A stretch of 64,000 nt of DNA from Oxytricha trifallax (GCA_000711775.1 ARYC01000147.1:1-64000); one strand, 5' to 3'; counted from the stretch's first letter, positions 11,498 to 23,503 are shown. Numbers and translations: made by a program. Notes: generated from the sequence alone by a model not told the origin.

Positions 11498-12505
11498 TTT
11501 TTAGTTGATATATTAGTAGTAGTGGGTAAGAGTGGTGGATGTGTCGAATGAATTCCCTTTAGGGTATTTCTCTTTATATTAATGATTTATAATAAATTTA
11601 TTAGTTAAATAAGATTTGCAAAAGATTAATCATCCGAATATGTTTATAGAAGTTTTAGTTAAGATAATTAAACTGAAATACTTAATGTAATAATTATCTT
11701 GAAAAATTATATTGTTAGCAATATTTATAAATGAAATAATTTGATACATAAAAAGAAAATTTAATATAACTTTAAATATGTAGACTCCTCAACAAATATT
11801 TTCGATTATTTTTTTTTAGGTTGAAATTAATGAAAAGTTATTGTAACTGAGATAGTTTCTATTTCCATTTATAAATATTTATTATATCAGAATAATAAAT
11901 TATTTATAATAGTTAATATATTATATTACATGATTATAAATTATATACTAGGGATTAAATCAATAAATTTTATTATTTTATATAACAAACTAACAAAATG
12001 AAAAAGATTGAATAAACTAATATTCCGCACTAATTATATCGGCAACGTAGTAGAGGCAACCTTGTAAATCATCATGTAAATTTAATTCGTTCTTTAATTT
12101 ATACTTTATAAAAAATAGAAGATTATTTATTTATTAATATATACTTGAAATAGAACTCATAACCAATAGAGCAACAAATAGATTAAATTATGAGTGATTC
12201 TTAAAATGACATCACTCAAAACTATCACCATCCTCACATATCATCATTTAATTAAAATATATTGTGTGATATCATCAGTAATATCAAATTAATTTACATT
12301 AACTATTGTAATTAGGGCATCGACGTTTTATCTTAAAATAAATATGCAACTCCAGTCCTTCACACTAAATAAAGTAAATTATAATTGATTGATTTGATTT
12401 TCAAAGGTAGTGGGGATTTGTAAAGTAAATGATAAAATTACCATGCTCAAGACAGTCAAATCTAAGGTTTTTCAACTACATCAAAATTAGCAACGAATCT
12501 TTAAA
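11498..12505. other. AT-rich intergenic
   Basis: About 1 kb upstream of both the carboxylase gene (minus) and the Q-rich gene (plus), so it must hold both promoters. No motif was recognised. A frame without TGA runs into the following gene from about 12430, so the start of that gene may lie slightly upstream of 12506. Confidence 0.5.
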
Positions 12506-15500
12506 ATGGCCTCAATAACTAAGATACCCAAGAATAGTATAATGCCAAATAAATAACTCAACCTCAATCAAAGAATATTAAACTATGTTTTTATATAAGA
12601 AGCTAAAAAGTTAAAGAACCAATAGCAATAGTAGAATGCAAGTAGATCAAATTTAACAAGACATTAAAGACTTGAATGAAGGTCAAGTTACAATTCCCCT
12701 TCAGATGAAAGGAAATGTTATAATGATGCAAGGCATGAATAGAGCAATAGTTCAGAACAGCTAATCCAAACACCAAAAAATTAAATATCAAAATTCAGAA
12801 GTTCTCAATAGAATTGCAATTGAAGATGTTGATAAGTTGTAGTACTCTTCAGTCAAAGTTAGCCAAGTTCATCATAAAAACTAGAGAAGCAGTGGTGATT
12901 AGTAACATTTGTAACAATCAAGCAAATCTTTGATGGCAAGCACTAACAGTCTTTCATCTTTAAATATTGCAGCTTATCCAACTACTGGATCTATTATAAA
13001 TCTCAATTATGATATTGTTTAACCATTTTTTATCTTGAGAAAATAACTTAGTATAAAAACACATATGAAAAAATTTCTTTAGACTAATATTTTAATTATT
13101 TTGGCAAGTTTAACAATTATTTAAAATGACAATCAAGGGTTTTGTAATTTTTTTAATATTTAATTATAAAATACTTACTATGTTATAATAATCAAAAAAT
13201 AATTGCCCACAGAATTTTATGATATTTTTTTAATTTCTTAAATAAATTAAGCTTAATAATAACTTGGTAGATTAAGAAGGTATGTAATATGGAAGCTATA
13301 CCTAACAATATTTGAATACTGAAGTTGATTCAAACAACCCTAATGCCTTAGACTATAACATGCTGAAAAACGTCATGTCTTCATCAAATTCTAATCTGTA
13401 AGTTTCATATTTTCATGAAAATACTAATCAGTTTGTTGAAATTACTTATAGTTAAAACATGAATTTGTATCAAACTCAAAATACCCAATAGAGATCGGGG
13501 AGTCGAGTAGCTAATAAGAAAATAGCAAATAACTCTGTTAGAAGAAACTTTCCAGCTGATTTCTTCAATAGAAGAAACAATGATTCTAGATGCGCTTCTT
13601 CACAGAGATTGAACTCGCAAGAATCTGAAAAACATCAACATTAGAGATTAACTAATAGTAATATTAAGTAATAGCAATAGAATGACTAGTACGAATCTGA
13701 TTCTGAGCAATAGAAAATGTTTCAGAGTTCAAAATACTTTCAACAATAGTAGCTTACAAGCACCAAGAAATCAAGTACTAATTAAGAATCAAATTCAAAG
13801 CTACCAATGATTGGAAGAAACCAAAGTGCTCCTGTTCTCTAAACAATAAATTAAATGAGTGTCCAAAGCAGCTAGAATTTCCAAAATATAAACTTATCTA
13901 ATTAAAAACAAAGCAATTAAATTCAATCTTAATAGTAAAGCACTAAAAAACGAAGTGTTAAAAAATTGAAAAATTCAGTTTTATCTCAAGATAAAAATCG
14001 TTATACCACCAGTAACATTCAATAAACTGAGCTATAATCCCCTTTATTGAATGAAATGCACAAAATGAAGCAAAATTGTGATAAAATTATCTTTGATAAA
14101 AACTAATTGAACGATTCAAATGAATAAACAATTGATGATGAGTCTCCAAAATTAAAAGGTCTTAAATCGTAAGAGAGAAGGAAAATGAGCTAACCAGATA
14201 GACCTTCCCCACTAAGAGAATCAATGACTAAGCATTAAACCTATATAATTTCTTTACATAATCTGATATTATAAATAAATAATGTTGAAATTATACCTGA
14301 TTTCTATTTCCTTATTATGAATAATTGAAAATATTTGACCTTAATAATTACGATGAATACAGAATAAAGCTATGAAATCATCAACAATCAACAGTCAAAC
14401 AATCAATCTAAAATAAAGAAAGCTACCTAGTATTTTACCTCCAATGAACATCACTTAGTAAAACTCTATTGATTAAAATAGATAGCAATCATAAAAACAG
14501 AGGCATTTATCGCCAGCTTCTTAAATAAAAAATAATAAATTTGATAATTCTCTAGAGTCTTCTTCTAATTTAGTGCCAGTAACAAACAACTATAAGAAAC
14601 AAAACCCCTAATAAGTTGTCTATAACGTAAATAATGCTCCACAGCAAAACAATATTAACCAAATAAATATCATTCCTTCTACTCCATTCTTTGATCCTAT
14701 GAAACAATCAGCCGAGAGTATTGTTTCATTAATGAGTAATGGAACAATTGGCAGCATAAACATTCAAAATGTGTAAAGTATACACATCCATAATAATGTC
14801 AACACTTCCAGTATGCAATTGAATCCTAATCAGTTCAGCCAAATTAAGAATATCTATTAACCAAACTAGCAGATGCATGCTTAATCAATGTAAAATCTAA
14901 ACTTAAATTAACAATAATATGAACCTGCAAGTATAAATCATAAACCACAAATTAAGCATTAAAGATATCAGAAAGAAAGTTTCATATTTAAATATTTTAG
15001 TTAAGGCATTGATAAGCCAATCTAAAGATCAAGAAGCAAAGATTAATAACATACCGTTTAAAACAGGATTTAATTAGAAATAAAGCAACAGTTAAGCTAG
15101 CAATAGCCAGATACACCTGCATTAAACCATGTTAAGAAAATAAAGAAATCTTTGATAACAGTGCCTGGAAATTAAGAAGAAGTAATTCAGAGGATAAACT
15201 CAAATATCTAATAACAAGAAGCCAAGCAAAGTTCTCAGAAATCGGAAGAAGGGCAAATAATTTACTTATCTCAGTTAAATATTTTGCACGAAAAGCGTCA
15301 AGAATTAAGTACCCCTTAGTTCAATGAACCTCGATAAACATTAAAGTCCTTCAACAACTCTAAGATAGATTCTAATAGTTACAATAAAAACGATCGAAGT
15401 CCATAAAGCAACAATCCTTTCGAGTTTGCATCTCAAAATGATAATAGTGACAAGCAGAGTCCATCCTAAAATTCTAGTGGATTTTTAGGTCTTCTATAGT

Positions 15501-16000
15501 AGAACTAAAAGTAAGGCAATATGCTAGAAAGAAAGGATTTTCTTAAACGTATTCAATCTTAATAAGCTTTCTTTGGTAATTCAAACAATGAAAGTTCAAG
15601 TTAAGAATAAAAATCTTCGTAAGGGAGTTAAAGACCTTCACATCTTTCTCAATAAACAGCAAACTTGAATAACATCTTTGGCCTTGACAGACATGCTTCG
15701 GAAAAGAAGAAACTTCTTGGAAAGAAAAAGAAAGTTGTTCTTATGCATCAATTAAACAGCGTGAATAATAGTAATAATGCAAGTGGCTTGAACAGTACTA
15801 AAAACAGCAATAGACCTAGTAAAGCATCAAACTAAGACATCGGGCGATAGATGAGTCACGGAGTAGGTGATAGCTTATTTGACAAAGCTGCTTCGATACT
15901 TTAGCAGTACAATTCAGCGAACCCAAATAATATCAATACAAGTGAACTGCCCCCTAAACCAAATGTTACATTCTGCAATATCAAATAAAACTAAGAATGA
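12506..16000 (+). CDS. Very large Q/N/S-rich protein, unknown
   Basis: Long plus-strand frames, dense in in-frame TAA/TAG, encode low-complexity Q, N and S tracts with scattered charged segments. Pieces: about 12506-12595, 12590-13050, 13260-14265 and 14360-16000, ending at TGA 15998-16000. Frame changes near 12590, between 13050 and 13260 (AT-rich insert), and near 14270-14370 point to IESs or introns that could not be placed exactly. The last part contains KKKLLGKKKKVVLMHQLN, a basic patch that could act in nuclear import or nucleic acid binding. No domain was recognised. Poly-Q/N proteins are frequent in this lineage because TAA and TAG also code for Gln, so composition alone says little about function. 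Confidence 0.65.
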
Positions 16001-16230
16001 AAAAACAAACTTCTCTATATTTTGTTTGCAAATGAACCGCAATTAGAATAGTAATCACTATTAAAAAAACTTAATAAATTTGAAAGGTAATTTAAGATAA
16101 AATGTATAAGCATATTTATAAAATATCAAGTTTAAATTAATTTTTATGAAAACTTTTGTATAAAATAATTCGTCTTTAATAACCACATTTATTAATTTTG
16201 AAAATTTGTTAACAAATAAAGAATTTAAAT

Positions 16231-17187
16231 TCATTGTGGGTCTTATTAAGTGTTTGGACTAGCACTATATTTCGGATTTTAAGTTCTTTACATAAAATCC
16301 ATAACTAAAAACCCACAGAACACAATAAAACAAGCAAAAACCATAGCCAAAGTTATCCAAAAGCTCCAAATATTCCCTTAACCAATACATTTGCCAAAGA
16401 ATATACAATGATGATCGTAGCCTTAAATACAAACTTCACAGTCTTCACAATTCATATAAAAATGTGAATTTAATGATTATAATAAGCTTCATTAATAATT
16501 TATTTAATGATAGGTGTGTCTATCATACCAAAAGTCACAATCTCTGCAATACCTTAATTCCTTTTTATCTTTAACATCACTGCGATTAATTCTTTTATGG
16601 CTTAGACCACTTTCCTCATCTTAGTTAACTACTCTACTTGCTTTTCCATTTGACTTTTGATATTTCTTAAGGTACAAATCATAAATATTTTAATGAATTC
16701 CTGGATTCTATAGCATCCCAAAGAATAAACTGATAATGTTAATCGCAATCATTCCATACATTACAATAAGAGTTATCATAGTTTTATGTTTCATGAAATG
16801 TATTATAAAACCAAAGAATCCTGCTATAAACGCTGCAAAGAATATCAAAAACAAACTGAATGGCCAGGATGGACCAATAGATATAATTGGAGTTCTACCT
16901 TTGTAGTAAAAACTTAGAAATAGACAACGTACTTATCCAACTTTCACAAATTGTGTAGGGAAATTTATTTCATCTAAATTTGTTTTGGATTCTATTGTAT
17001 TTTCTGTTTCTTAATCATCAACTAGAATAAATTCATCTTCAAAACTTTCAGAATCATCTCTTGTACTTTATTATTATCTTTATTGATCAAAGTAATTGCT
17101 AGAAGTCTCTTAAATTTCTTCTTCAATTTTGTATTTAGTAGATATTGGTTTCTAATTATCCAGCGGCTTATTTTACTCTTTGTTCAT
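16231..17187 (-). CDS. DHHC palmitoyltransferase (299 aa)
   Basis: Transfers palmitate to cysteines of membrane-associated proteins. Starts at ATG 17187. Order: acidic, Q-rich cytosolic N-terminus; two membrane segments (PFSLFLIFFAAFIAGFF and MITLIVMYGMIAINIISLFF); the NPG motif (QNPGIHQN); the Cys-rich domain YCRDCDFWYDRHTYHCEDC with DHHC; then two more membrane segments (FWITLAMVFACFIVFCGF); TGA 16231-16233. The Cys-rich domain is complete (C-x2-C-x9-HC-x2-C-x2-C-x4-DHHC) only after removing a 57-bp IES (16449-16508). Total is then 900 nt. The residue after DHHC is I rather than the usual P, giving DHHCIFFGKCIG. Divergent from the next gene, with 49 bp between start codons. Confidence 0.9.
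16449..16508. other. IES, 57 bp, pointer ATT
   Basis: On the minus strand, CATTAAATAA at 16506-16508 and GAATTGTGAA at 16449-16451 share ATT. Reading through gives TGA; removal gives TAT CAT TGT GAA GAC and an exact DHHC Cys-rich spacing. No GT..AG ends. Confidence 0.88.
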
Positions 17188-17236
17188 TTTTTATTGAATT
17201 TATTATTATTGAATTACGAATTCTTATATATTTATA

Positions 17237-19458
17237 ATGAGGTATTGAGGTATTAACATTTTGATGAGAAAAGAAGAACACTGGACGAGTTTTTCGGGAA
17301 ATTAGAAAATGAAGAGTTACTGATTAAAAATTCTAATGTGTTCAGAGCTTTCAAGAATTTACACATGACTGATCTCTCAAACAGCAACTAAACTGACAAT
17401 CTACAACTCAGAGAAAAAGATGAGGAAGATAATTCAGCAAGAAATGCTCAAAAATTGATTGAGTAGAGAAGGTAGTAGCTTAATGAGCAATAGTCACTAA
17501 ATGTTATTTTAATTTATTTGTCAAGGTAAAAAAGGAGAAATCAAAATAAGCAATAGGAAAATGATGAAAACTAAAATACCCAGCAAAACTTGAGTAGACA
17601 AGACAATCAATTACCATCAAATCTATTTAAAATTTAAATTTATTCAGAGAGATGTAAAACTCAACTGATCTAAGTCCTTAAAAGAGACAATCTCTTTCAG
17701 GAAACGGCAAAGACTCTTTTTCAAATGAAAATATGGATCCTTAGTACAGAAAAGTTTCAATAAAAATGAATGTTTTATTTATATAAATTTAAGTTTAAAA
17801 TCATCAAGAGCATCAGTGAGTAACAATGAAAATCAAGAAAATGCTTCTCCACAAAAGAAATCTCCACTCAAGAAATCTCCCCTGAAAAAGTCACCTCTTA
17901 AATAATCTCCTCTAAAAAAGATCTCCAACAAAGAGAAGCAACTTAGAGAATCAAGAAAACCAGGAGAATTTATTTGGCAAGCAAGCTATGACTGGTCAGG
18001 TTGGATTGTAAGGCAAAGATGGCAAAGAAAATACTTAAACTCAACAGCAGTTAAGACGCAAGAAGGCCGAAAGAAATAAGGAAGTGCTAAAAACTTAAAG
18101 CTAAAATTCAAACGAAAATAACCAGGCTGAGGCATTAACAGTTGCTGCTGACTAATCAACTAATCTATAAGCTTTGTCATTTTTATAAAAATAAATTAAA
18201 AGTGTATTTATTTGATGTCTTAGGAAGCTCTAAAAGAGAGGCAAGCTCTAAAAGAAACTTTGAATAAATCCCTTTTCAAGAATTCAAAATATCACAGATA
18301 GTAAACTTTGACATAACAGTAACAGTAAGAACTTCTCCCTCCCCCAGATATTACTTAGGTAGTTACAGTTGATTCATAAGTTATAAACTATGGCAAATTT
18401 GTATGTGGCAAAATTCTTGGAAGTACTTTGTAGTTGACAAACACAAGCACTCAAGACTAGATAATTGAAATCTCCGTTGATAACTAATCTGCTGAATACA
18501 AATGTGATGAGATATTTGGGCCATATCACAGAGGAGAACTTCCTTTTGACTTTAAGGATGGATCTGTGATTAAGAATTCAGAGCTTGATTTAGAATCCTG
18601 GTTCATAGAGAACCCCATCAGCAAAGATTTAGTAAAGACCTTGACAATTAGGATATCTCCTCAAGCAGAGAAGGAATTCATTGTCGTTCTGAAAGCTCCA
18701 AGCAACAGACTAAAGTATAACTTGGCATCGTTCTTAGTTATTAAGCATGCTTAAAGTGTAAGAAGACATCATTCTTCAATCAACACAGTCCCTTCTGATT
18801 AGCAATATGATGTTGAAAAGCGTCTTACCAAGCGTGGATCAAGCAACGATTCAAGTGATATAGAAATAGAATTACACAAAACTGAAAGAGAAAAGGTACC
18901 TGAAAAGCATATTAGAGTAATGTTACTTGGAAAGCTAGAAAACCCATAGATTGAATGTATGAGAGAGCTATTCCATGAGGAAGTAAGCAACAAGATGGTG
19001 CCGCTATGTGTAAAGAAATCTCAACCACAGTAAAAGTTCAGAATACCCTTCAAAAATATGAGCTTGACTCAAGACGCTGATGTTGAATTTACTTTTGTCA
19101 AGTTACCAAGAGGCAATAGCCAGGAAACAGATAACGACATTGATCTTCATCAATATCTTGAGTTTTTTTATATTAAATTTCTTCCTAATATTTCGTTAAA
19201 TTTTAAACTATCGATATAAAACTGTATAAGAGTCTAATTAATAATGAGTTCTACTGTTAGCCAAGCAATTTGAAGCTAGGAATGAATCAACAAGGTTTCT
19301 TGAATGTGCTAATCAAAGTAGACAGCAGCCGTTTGAGTAGACAGGTAACTGATGAAGATTTGATTAAGAAACCAGTGAACAAGCTACTTGTAGGCAGACT
19401 AAAAGATACCAGCGTGGTGTTCAGTTACTTCATCTCAATCTAAATGGTCAGTTAGTGA
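17237..19458 (+). CDS. ASH/MSP-like Ig-fold protein, likely ciliary or cytoskeletal
   Basis: N-terminal third is charged, with basic repeats of the KKSPLKKSPLK type. From about 18230 on there are two beta-rich segments: GKFVCGKILGSTLQLTNTST through SPQAEKEFIVVLKAP, and EKHIRVMLLGKLENPQ through HQYLEFYCQPSNLKLG. Their spacing (strand, conserved G/N, a terminal FxVxLKAP-like edge) resembles ASPM-SPD2-Hydin or MSP Ig-like domains of ciliary proteins; this is a resemblance, not a firm assignment. Five IESs are resolved (8, 17, 44, 56 and 86 bp). Removing all leaves 2,011 nt, one base more than a whole frame. That extra base matches a one-base shift at the A-run near 17912, either an assembly indel or an unresolved tiny IES. 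Ends at TGA 19456-19458. Confidence 0.7.
17239..17254. other. Tandem pointer GAGGTATT (8-bp, zero-length IES)
   Basis: GAGGTATT occurs twice head to tail right after the start AT of ATG. As written the frame meets TGA at once; with one copy removed it reads ATG AGG TAT TAA CAT and joins the long downstream frame. The sequence to be removed is only the pointer copy. Confidence 0.6.
17624..17644. other. IES, 17 bp, pointer TATT
   Basis: TATT at 17624-17627 and 17641-17644. Removal joins AAT CTA TTC AGA GAG ATG and moves reading into the frame used downstream (TDLSPQKRQSLS). Confidence 0.75.
17757..17803. other. IES, about 44 bp, pointer TCA
   Basis: TCA at 17757-17759 and 17801-17803; removal joins GTT TCA TCA AGA GCA in frame. 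The pointer is short, so exact borders are less certain. Confidence 0.6.
18169..18229. other. IES, 56 bp, pointer AAGCT
   Basis: AAGCT at 18169-18173 and 18225-18229. Removal joins CTA TAA GCT CTA AAA GAG in frame. A GT..AG reading of the same insert breaks the frame. Confidence 0.82.
19159..19250. other. IES, 86 bp, pointer TGAGTT
   Basis: TGAGTT at 19159-19164 and 19245-19250. Removal gives CAA TAT CTT GAG TTC TAC TGT, continuing the domain. Confidence 0.88.
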
Positions 19459-19835
19459 GCATTCTGAAGATACTAAGTCAGTAAAGTAATAAAATTAAAC
19501 AAATAAATATCATCACTACAAGAACTTGCTTTATTATCAAAGTAACTAAATTGATTAATAAGTAGGACAGAGTAGAGAGAGGTTTCTCAAATAAATAATA
19601 AAGTTGCTCAATTATTGTTGTTCAATTAATAAATAATTATTAAGTTATTCAATTTCATACATATTCATATCAAAGCGATTCATCTTATATATCCTATAAT
19701 ATAAACATTTTAATATAATTTTTTATAATTGATTATAAATCTCTAATTATTTTATAATTGCTGATGTAAGAATTATTGTTTTATTCAGAAAATATAACAT
19801 TAAGACAAATTAATGAATAATCTTATATTAAAAAT
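19459..19835. other. AT-rich intergenic
   Basis: About 380 bp between the ASH-like gene and the Rab gene, both on the plus strand. Nothing recognisable. Confidence 0.6.
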
Positions 19836-20838
19836 ATGCAAAAGAGCTTTTTGAAAGTGATAATAATCGGGGATTCTGGAGTGGGCAAAACCTCACTCTT
19901 GGAAGCTTTTAATTACTAAAAAATATAGAAAAACTCTAAACCAACTATTGGAGCTGAATTTACTAAAAAGAAAATAACACTAGGTGATTATCCAGATAGT
20001 AAATAGTATTTTATATATTAAATACAAAGGGAAAGAAGTTAATTTGCAATTGTGGGATACAGCAGGCCAGGAAAGATTCTAAAGTTTGTGCACTTCCTTT
20101 TATAGAGGGAGCGATTAAACTTTTATATTCCACTTTTATTTAAATAATTGCTGCATGTTGGTATTTGATGTGAGTTAGATAGAAACTTATGAATCTCTGG
20201 ACAACTGGAGAGAAGTATTTCAACAAACTACTGGAGATCAAACTCAAGAAATACCTATAATATTAATCGGAAATAAGTCAGATAAACCAAAAGCAATAAA
20301 TACTGATGTAGTGGAAAGTGACTGGGTATAAACGGGAAAAGCAAAAGCTTATATAGAGACATCCGCTTTGAAAGTATTGGGTGTTGATAATATCTTCAAT
20401 TCAGTTGCTTATCATGCACTGGAATACCTGGAATAGCAGAGAGTCAGCAATTAATAGATGATTAATATCAAAAATATGAGATAGTCGTTTAGTGAAAACA
20501 GTAGCAGTACCAGAAGTACAAATAATAGAATAAAAATGACAAGGTCAAAAGAGAGATAAATAATCAACAAGAAACAATAATTCAAATTTTATTTCATTTT
20601 AAAGTCAAATTAAATTAAAATTATGTTTATAAATATAGAAATGATACGAAATTTAATTAAATGGCAATTTCTTTTTAGTTTTCAAAATATATTTAATAAT
20701 AATGCGGATGCTGATCAGAATAATTGTTAAAAAAATTAGATTATATTACGATTAATGAATTAGATTATGGCATAATTAGTAGATTAATTTCTTAACTCAA
20801 TATAAAAATATGACTTAAACTAAGATTAACATATATGA
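19836..20838 (+). CDS. Rab-family small GTPase
   Basis: Membrane-traffic GTPase. MQKSFLKVIIIGDSGVGKTSL holds the P-loop; TIGAEF the switch I Thr; WDTAGQERFQSL with FYRGSD switch II; IGNKSD the guanine-specificity motif; IETSAL the G5 motif. FYRGSD and the overall order fit Rab, closest in look to Rab7. A 31-bp GT..AG intron (19999-20029) and a 33-bp IES (20114-20149) must be removed, leaving 939 nt (312 aa plus stop at 20836-20838). This is longer than the usual ~210 residues. The tail after the fold is Q/N-rich and has one Cys (DADQNNC, near 20728) instead of a terminal CC or CxC, so the C-terminus may be mis-joined by an unseen IES. Confidence 0.88.
20114..20149. other. IES, 33 bp, pointer ATT
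   Basis: ATT at 20114-20116 and 20147-20149. Removal joins AGC GAT TGC TGC ATG TTG GTA, restoring the conserved SDCCMLVFDV strand of the GTPase. Confidence 0.85.
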
Positions 20839-20898
20839 ATGGCTTAATATTTAAACAAAACTACATAAATATATTTATTGAACAAACTTAATTATAAT

Positions 20899-23503
20899 TC
20901 ACTTGAGTCTAGGTAGTTTATTTGGCATATGCCATTAATAGATATTCTTTGATTTCGAGAAATTATAGCAACAGAACAGTCTAAGATTGTTTTTTATGCT
21001 TTTCTTTGAGAAAGGTGATCCATATTTCTTTGGCCACACTTTTAAATATGTTATTTTCATCCAAGACAAGAACTCCCCTATAAAAAAAATAGTTATAAAT
21101 ATGGTTTATATGGCTTACAAGTCGTAAGATTTTTAGAGGCAAGAAAAGTATGAAAAACAAGCAAAGAAAACACGAAATAAAAGAAACCAATCAGAGTCAA
21201 CACAACTATGATGAGCATAACTTTTAGTATTTAATGCAGGTCTGTTAGTTCTGCATGCTGGAACATTATCTATGCACTTGCCACAAGAGCTATGATTATT
21301 TATATTGATTGCAGAAGTAAGAATAGAAAGAATGGACGTCTATTACGTTCACCTACACAGTTTCCTATCCAAGGGCAGTGATGGTCATATGTAGCTACGC
21401 AGTGATCACATTTTTGGCAATGCTTACATCTCAGTGGTTAAAATATACAATAAAATGTTACTCAATATGACAAACGGTGCAGTATTTATACTCAACAAAC
21501 AAGATGACTTCTTCTGAATCATCCTCATCATTATTAATATTGATATTGCTTTATTGTTTATTGCTTGCTTTGTCTCTTGGATTTTCTGTGTCTTCTGTGT
21601 AGCAATTTTATTCGTCATTAAGTCTATTATGTGAAGTGTTTGATTGAAATGCTACGTCTTTCTTGTTATGTGTTTTTCTTTTTTATTTGCCATTAATATC
21701 GAAGCCTTCTAAGTCATTTTAAGAAGGATTTTGGCCATCAAAAGATTCTTGTTCTTCAATGACTGAGTCTATGATTTAAAGACACAATTAGTCACTTCTT
21801 AGTTAATTTCTTGTCATGAGAGTCCTCTTCTATAAGTCCCTTTGATTGAATTAAGTTTGAATTGTGAGTTGCCTGGGTGAAGACTATGAAGTGAAATTTT
21901 ATTAATTAATTATGGTAGTATCTTCGTCTAAGTTTGTTTTCTCCTAGGTAGAAGCATTTATTGTTATCATTTTATCATGAGCATCAAATTTGTCTTTCAG
22001 TGAAAGCATACTCATATTGTTTGGTAAAGGTGAAAACTAGTTTCTATCATTTTTACTATCAACCTAGTATAAGTTATTCTAGTTTTTATTGCTGTTAAGC
22101 TACTAATATACTTCAGTTTGCATTTGATCATGATATGTTTCAAGTTCCTCGTCATTCAAAGTAGCAGTTGTTGGATTACTGACATTTGTTGATATTTTCT
22201 AGGCTATTGTTTCATAAACCATTTTTCTATGCTGCTCAAATGAATTGGGACTCTTGGCTACTTTTGTAAGTGGAATACTCTTAATGTAAGAAGGGATTCT
22301 TTTATGATGCCCTCCTTGACTTTTAAATTACTCATTAGTACTAAGATTGAAGCTGATTGGGGAAGCCATTCCTGTTGGAGTTGTCGAACTAGTAACTGTT
22401 TAAATGATTGTGTTGTATGAGCCAGTTGATTATTAATTTGAAGGGAAAAATCCTGAAGGAGATGTCTCTAAGTTTTCAACTGTTTACTCAGATTAACCTG
22501 GTACATTTGGTACACCAGACTTTGACTTATTTCTCTCATGTCTGCTTATTTAAAGCCCTTTTGTCAATACACTCTATAAATTTGGATTTAAAGTCATTGA
22601 ATTTAATTACAGTCTTTCTGTTATGATATCCTTTTTTATTGAAAGGACCCTTGAATTAATTCAAGTCATTTCCGTTGTATAGTTCATTTTTGTTTATCTC
22701 TAAGTTTGGGTTAAAAGGTCCGTTGCCCTATAAAAAATATTTTGTAAATTCTATAAATTACTCCTATATCGAGCAAATGATTGCCCAATACATAACCAGG
22801 GTTGGTGTAAGCGCTCTGCACATAAAAGATTAGTGTCAATATTGTTGAAGATCTATAAGTTTAAAATAAGTCAATTTATTTTCTGATGAATAAATTGAAC
22901 TATAAATTACATGAAAGTGACTGTGGTAAAATTGAGCTCCATCAAGTATGAATCATAGTAAGCCTTGATTATAATTATTAAGCATATCATTTATATTGCA
23001 AAATAACCTAGGGGTATAATACTTTCTATAAAAAAAAAGTCAGTTGTGAATAGATAGAGATATAAATAACTTTTAAAAGCCTTTCTCGAAATATTCTATA
23101 TGCTCAATTGAGCGAGTGAACTTACTGCATTATTTGTAGTTTTAGTAAAACTGAATGTTATTAGCTGCAGAATTAGTGTTTATTGTATGAGTATTGCTGC
23201 TTCCATGAGTATTTAAATTTATACCCTCTCTGGCCACGTAAGCCTGTGTGTTTGAGCTGTTCGTATTAACTCCATATCCTCCCTGAGTGTTGCTGTTTCC
23301 TGCCCCACCAAGTGTATTGGTATTGCTGCTGGAATAACCATTAACATTCAGCATTTCCTGTGTTTTACTGCCCTAATGAGTATGTGAAGCAACAGTATTT
23401 ATTTATGAGGGGATAGTAGACTGAGAATTAAAGCCAGCTTTCCCTCTCTTATTAGTTTTATCAGATTACGGTTTGCTGTTATTATTTCTAACTTTGTCCA
23501 TTA
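20899..23503 (-). CDS. DHHC palmitoyltransferase, long form
   Basis: Starts at ATG 23503 ([20 protein letters not shown]) with an N/S/G/T-rich N-terminus (23503-23142). Then come membrane segments ([21 protein letters not shown] and [10 protein letters not shown]), the NPG motif ([10 protein letters not shown]) and a long low-complexity loop. The Cys-rich domain reads [19 protein letters not shown] then [15 protein letters not shown]. Two further membrane segments and the TTWEF (TTxE) motif follow, to TGA 20899-20901. Two introns (21078-21118; 22728-22761) and two IESs (20 bp at 21437; 19 bp at 22526) are resolved. The joins around the first two membrane segments (22830-23100) are not, and the total is one base off frame there. 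The unusually long insert between the NPG motif and the catalytic domain (about 400 residues) is notable. Confidence 0.88.
21437..21460. other. IES, 20 bp, pointer TAAC
   Basis: On the minus strand TAAC (plus: GTTA at 21457-21460 and 21437-21440). Removal gives CAT ATT GAG TAA CCA CTG AGA TGT and the exact C-x2-C-x9-HC spacing of the DHHC Cys-rich domain. Confidence 0.87.
22526..22551. other. IES, 19 bp, pointer AAATAAG
   Basis: Minus-strand AAATAAG repeats (plus: CTTATTT at 22526-22532 and 22545-22551). Removing 19 bp joins GCT TTA AAT AAG TCA AAG TCT GGT in frame; without it the frame ends at TGA. Confidence 0.82.

Noticed and set aside
13042..13265. AATAACTT direct repeats flanking a 216-bp insert in the Q-rich gene
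   Set aside because: The 8-nt repeats look like a pointer pair, but the two copies are in different codon phases and joining them leads to a TGA. The insert is probably an IES, but these borders are wrong or another insert intervenes.
16452..16510. ATCATTAAAT repeats as the pointer of the DHHC IES
   Set aside because: The 10-nt repeat (minus strand) is longer than the chosen ATT pointer, but joining through it gives the wrong phase and an in-frame TGA; ATT gives the exact family spacing.
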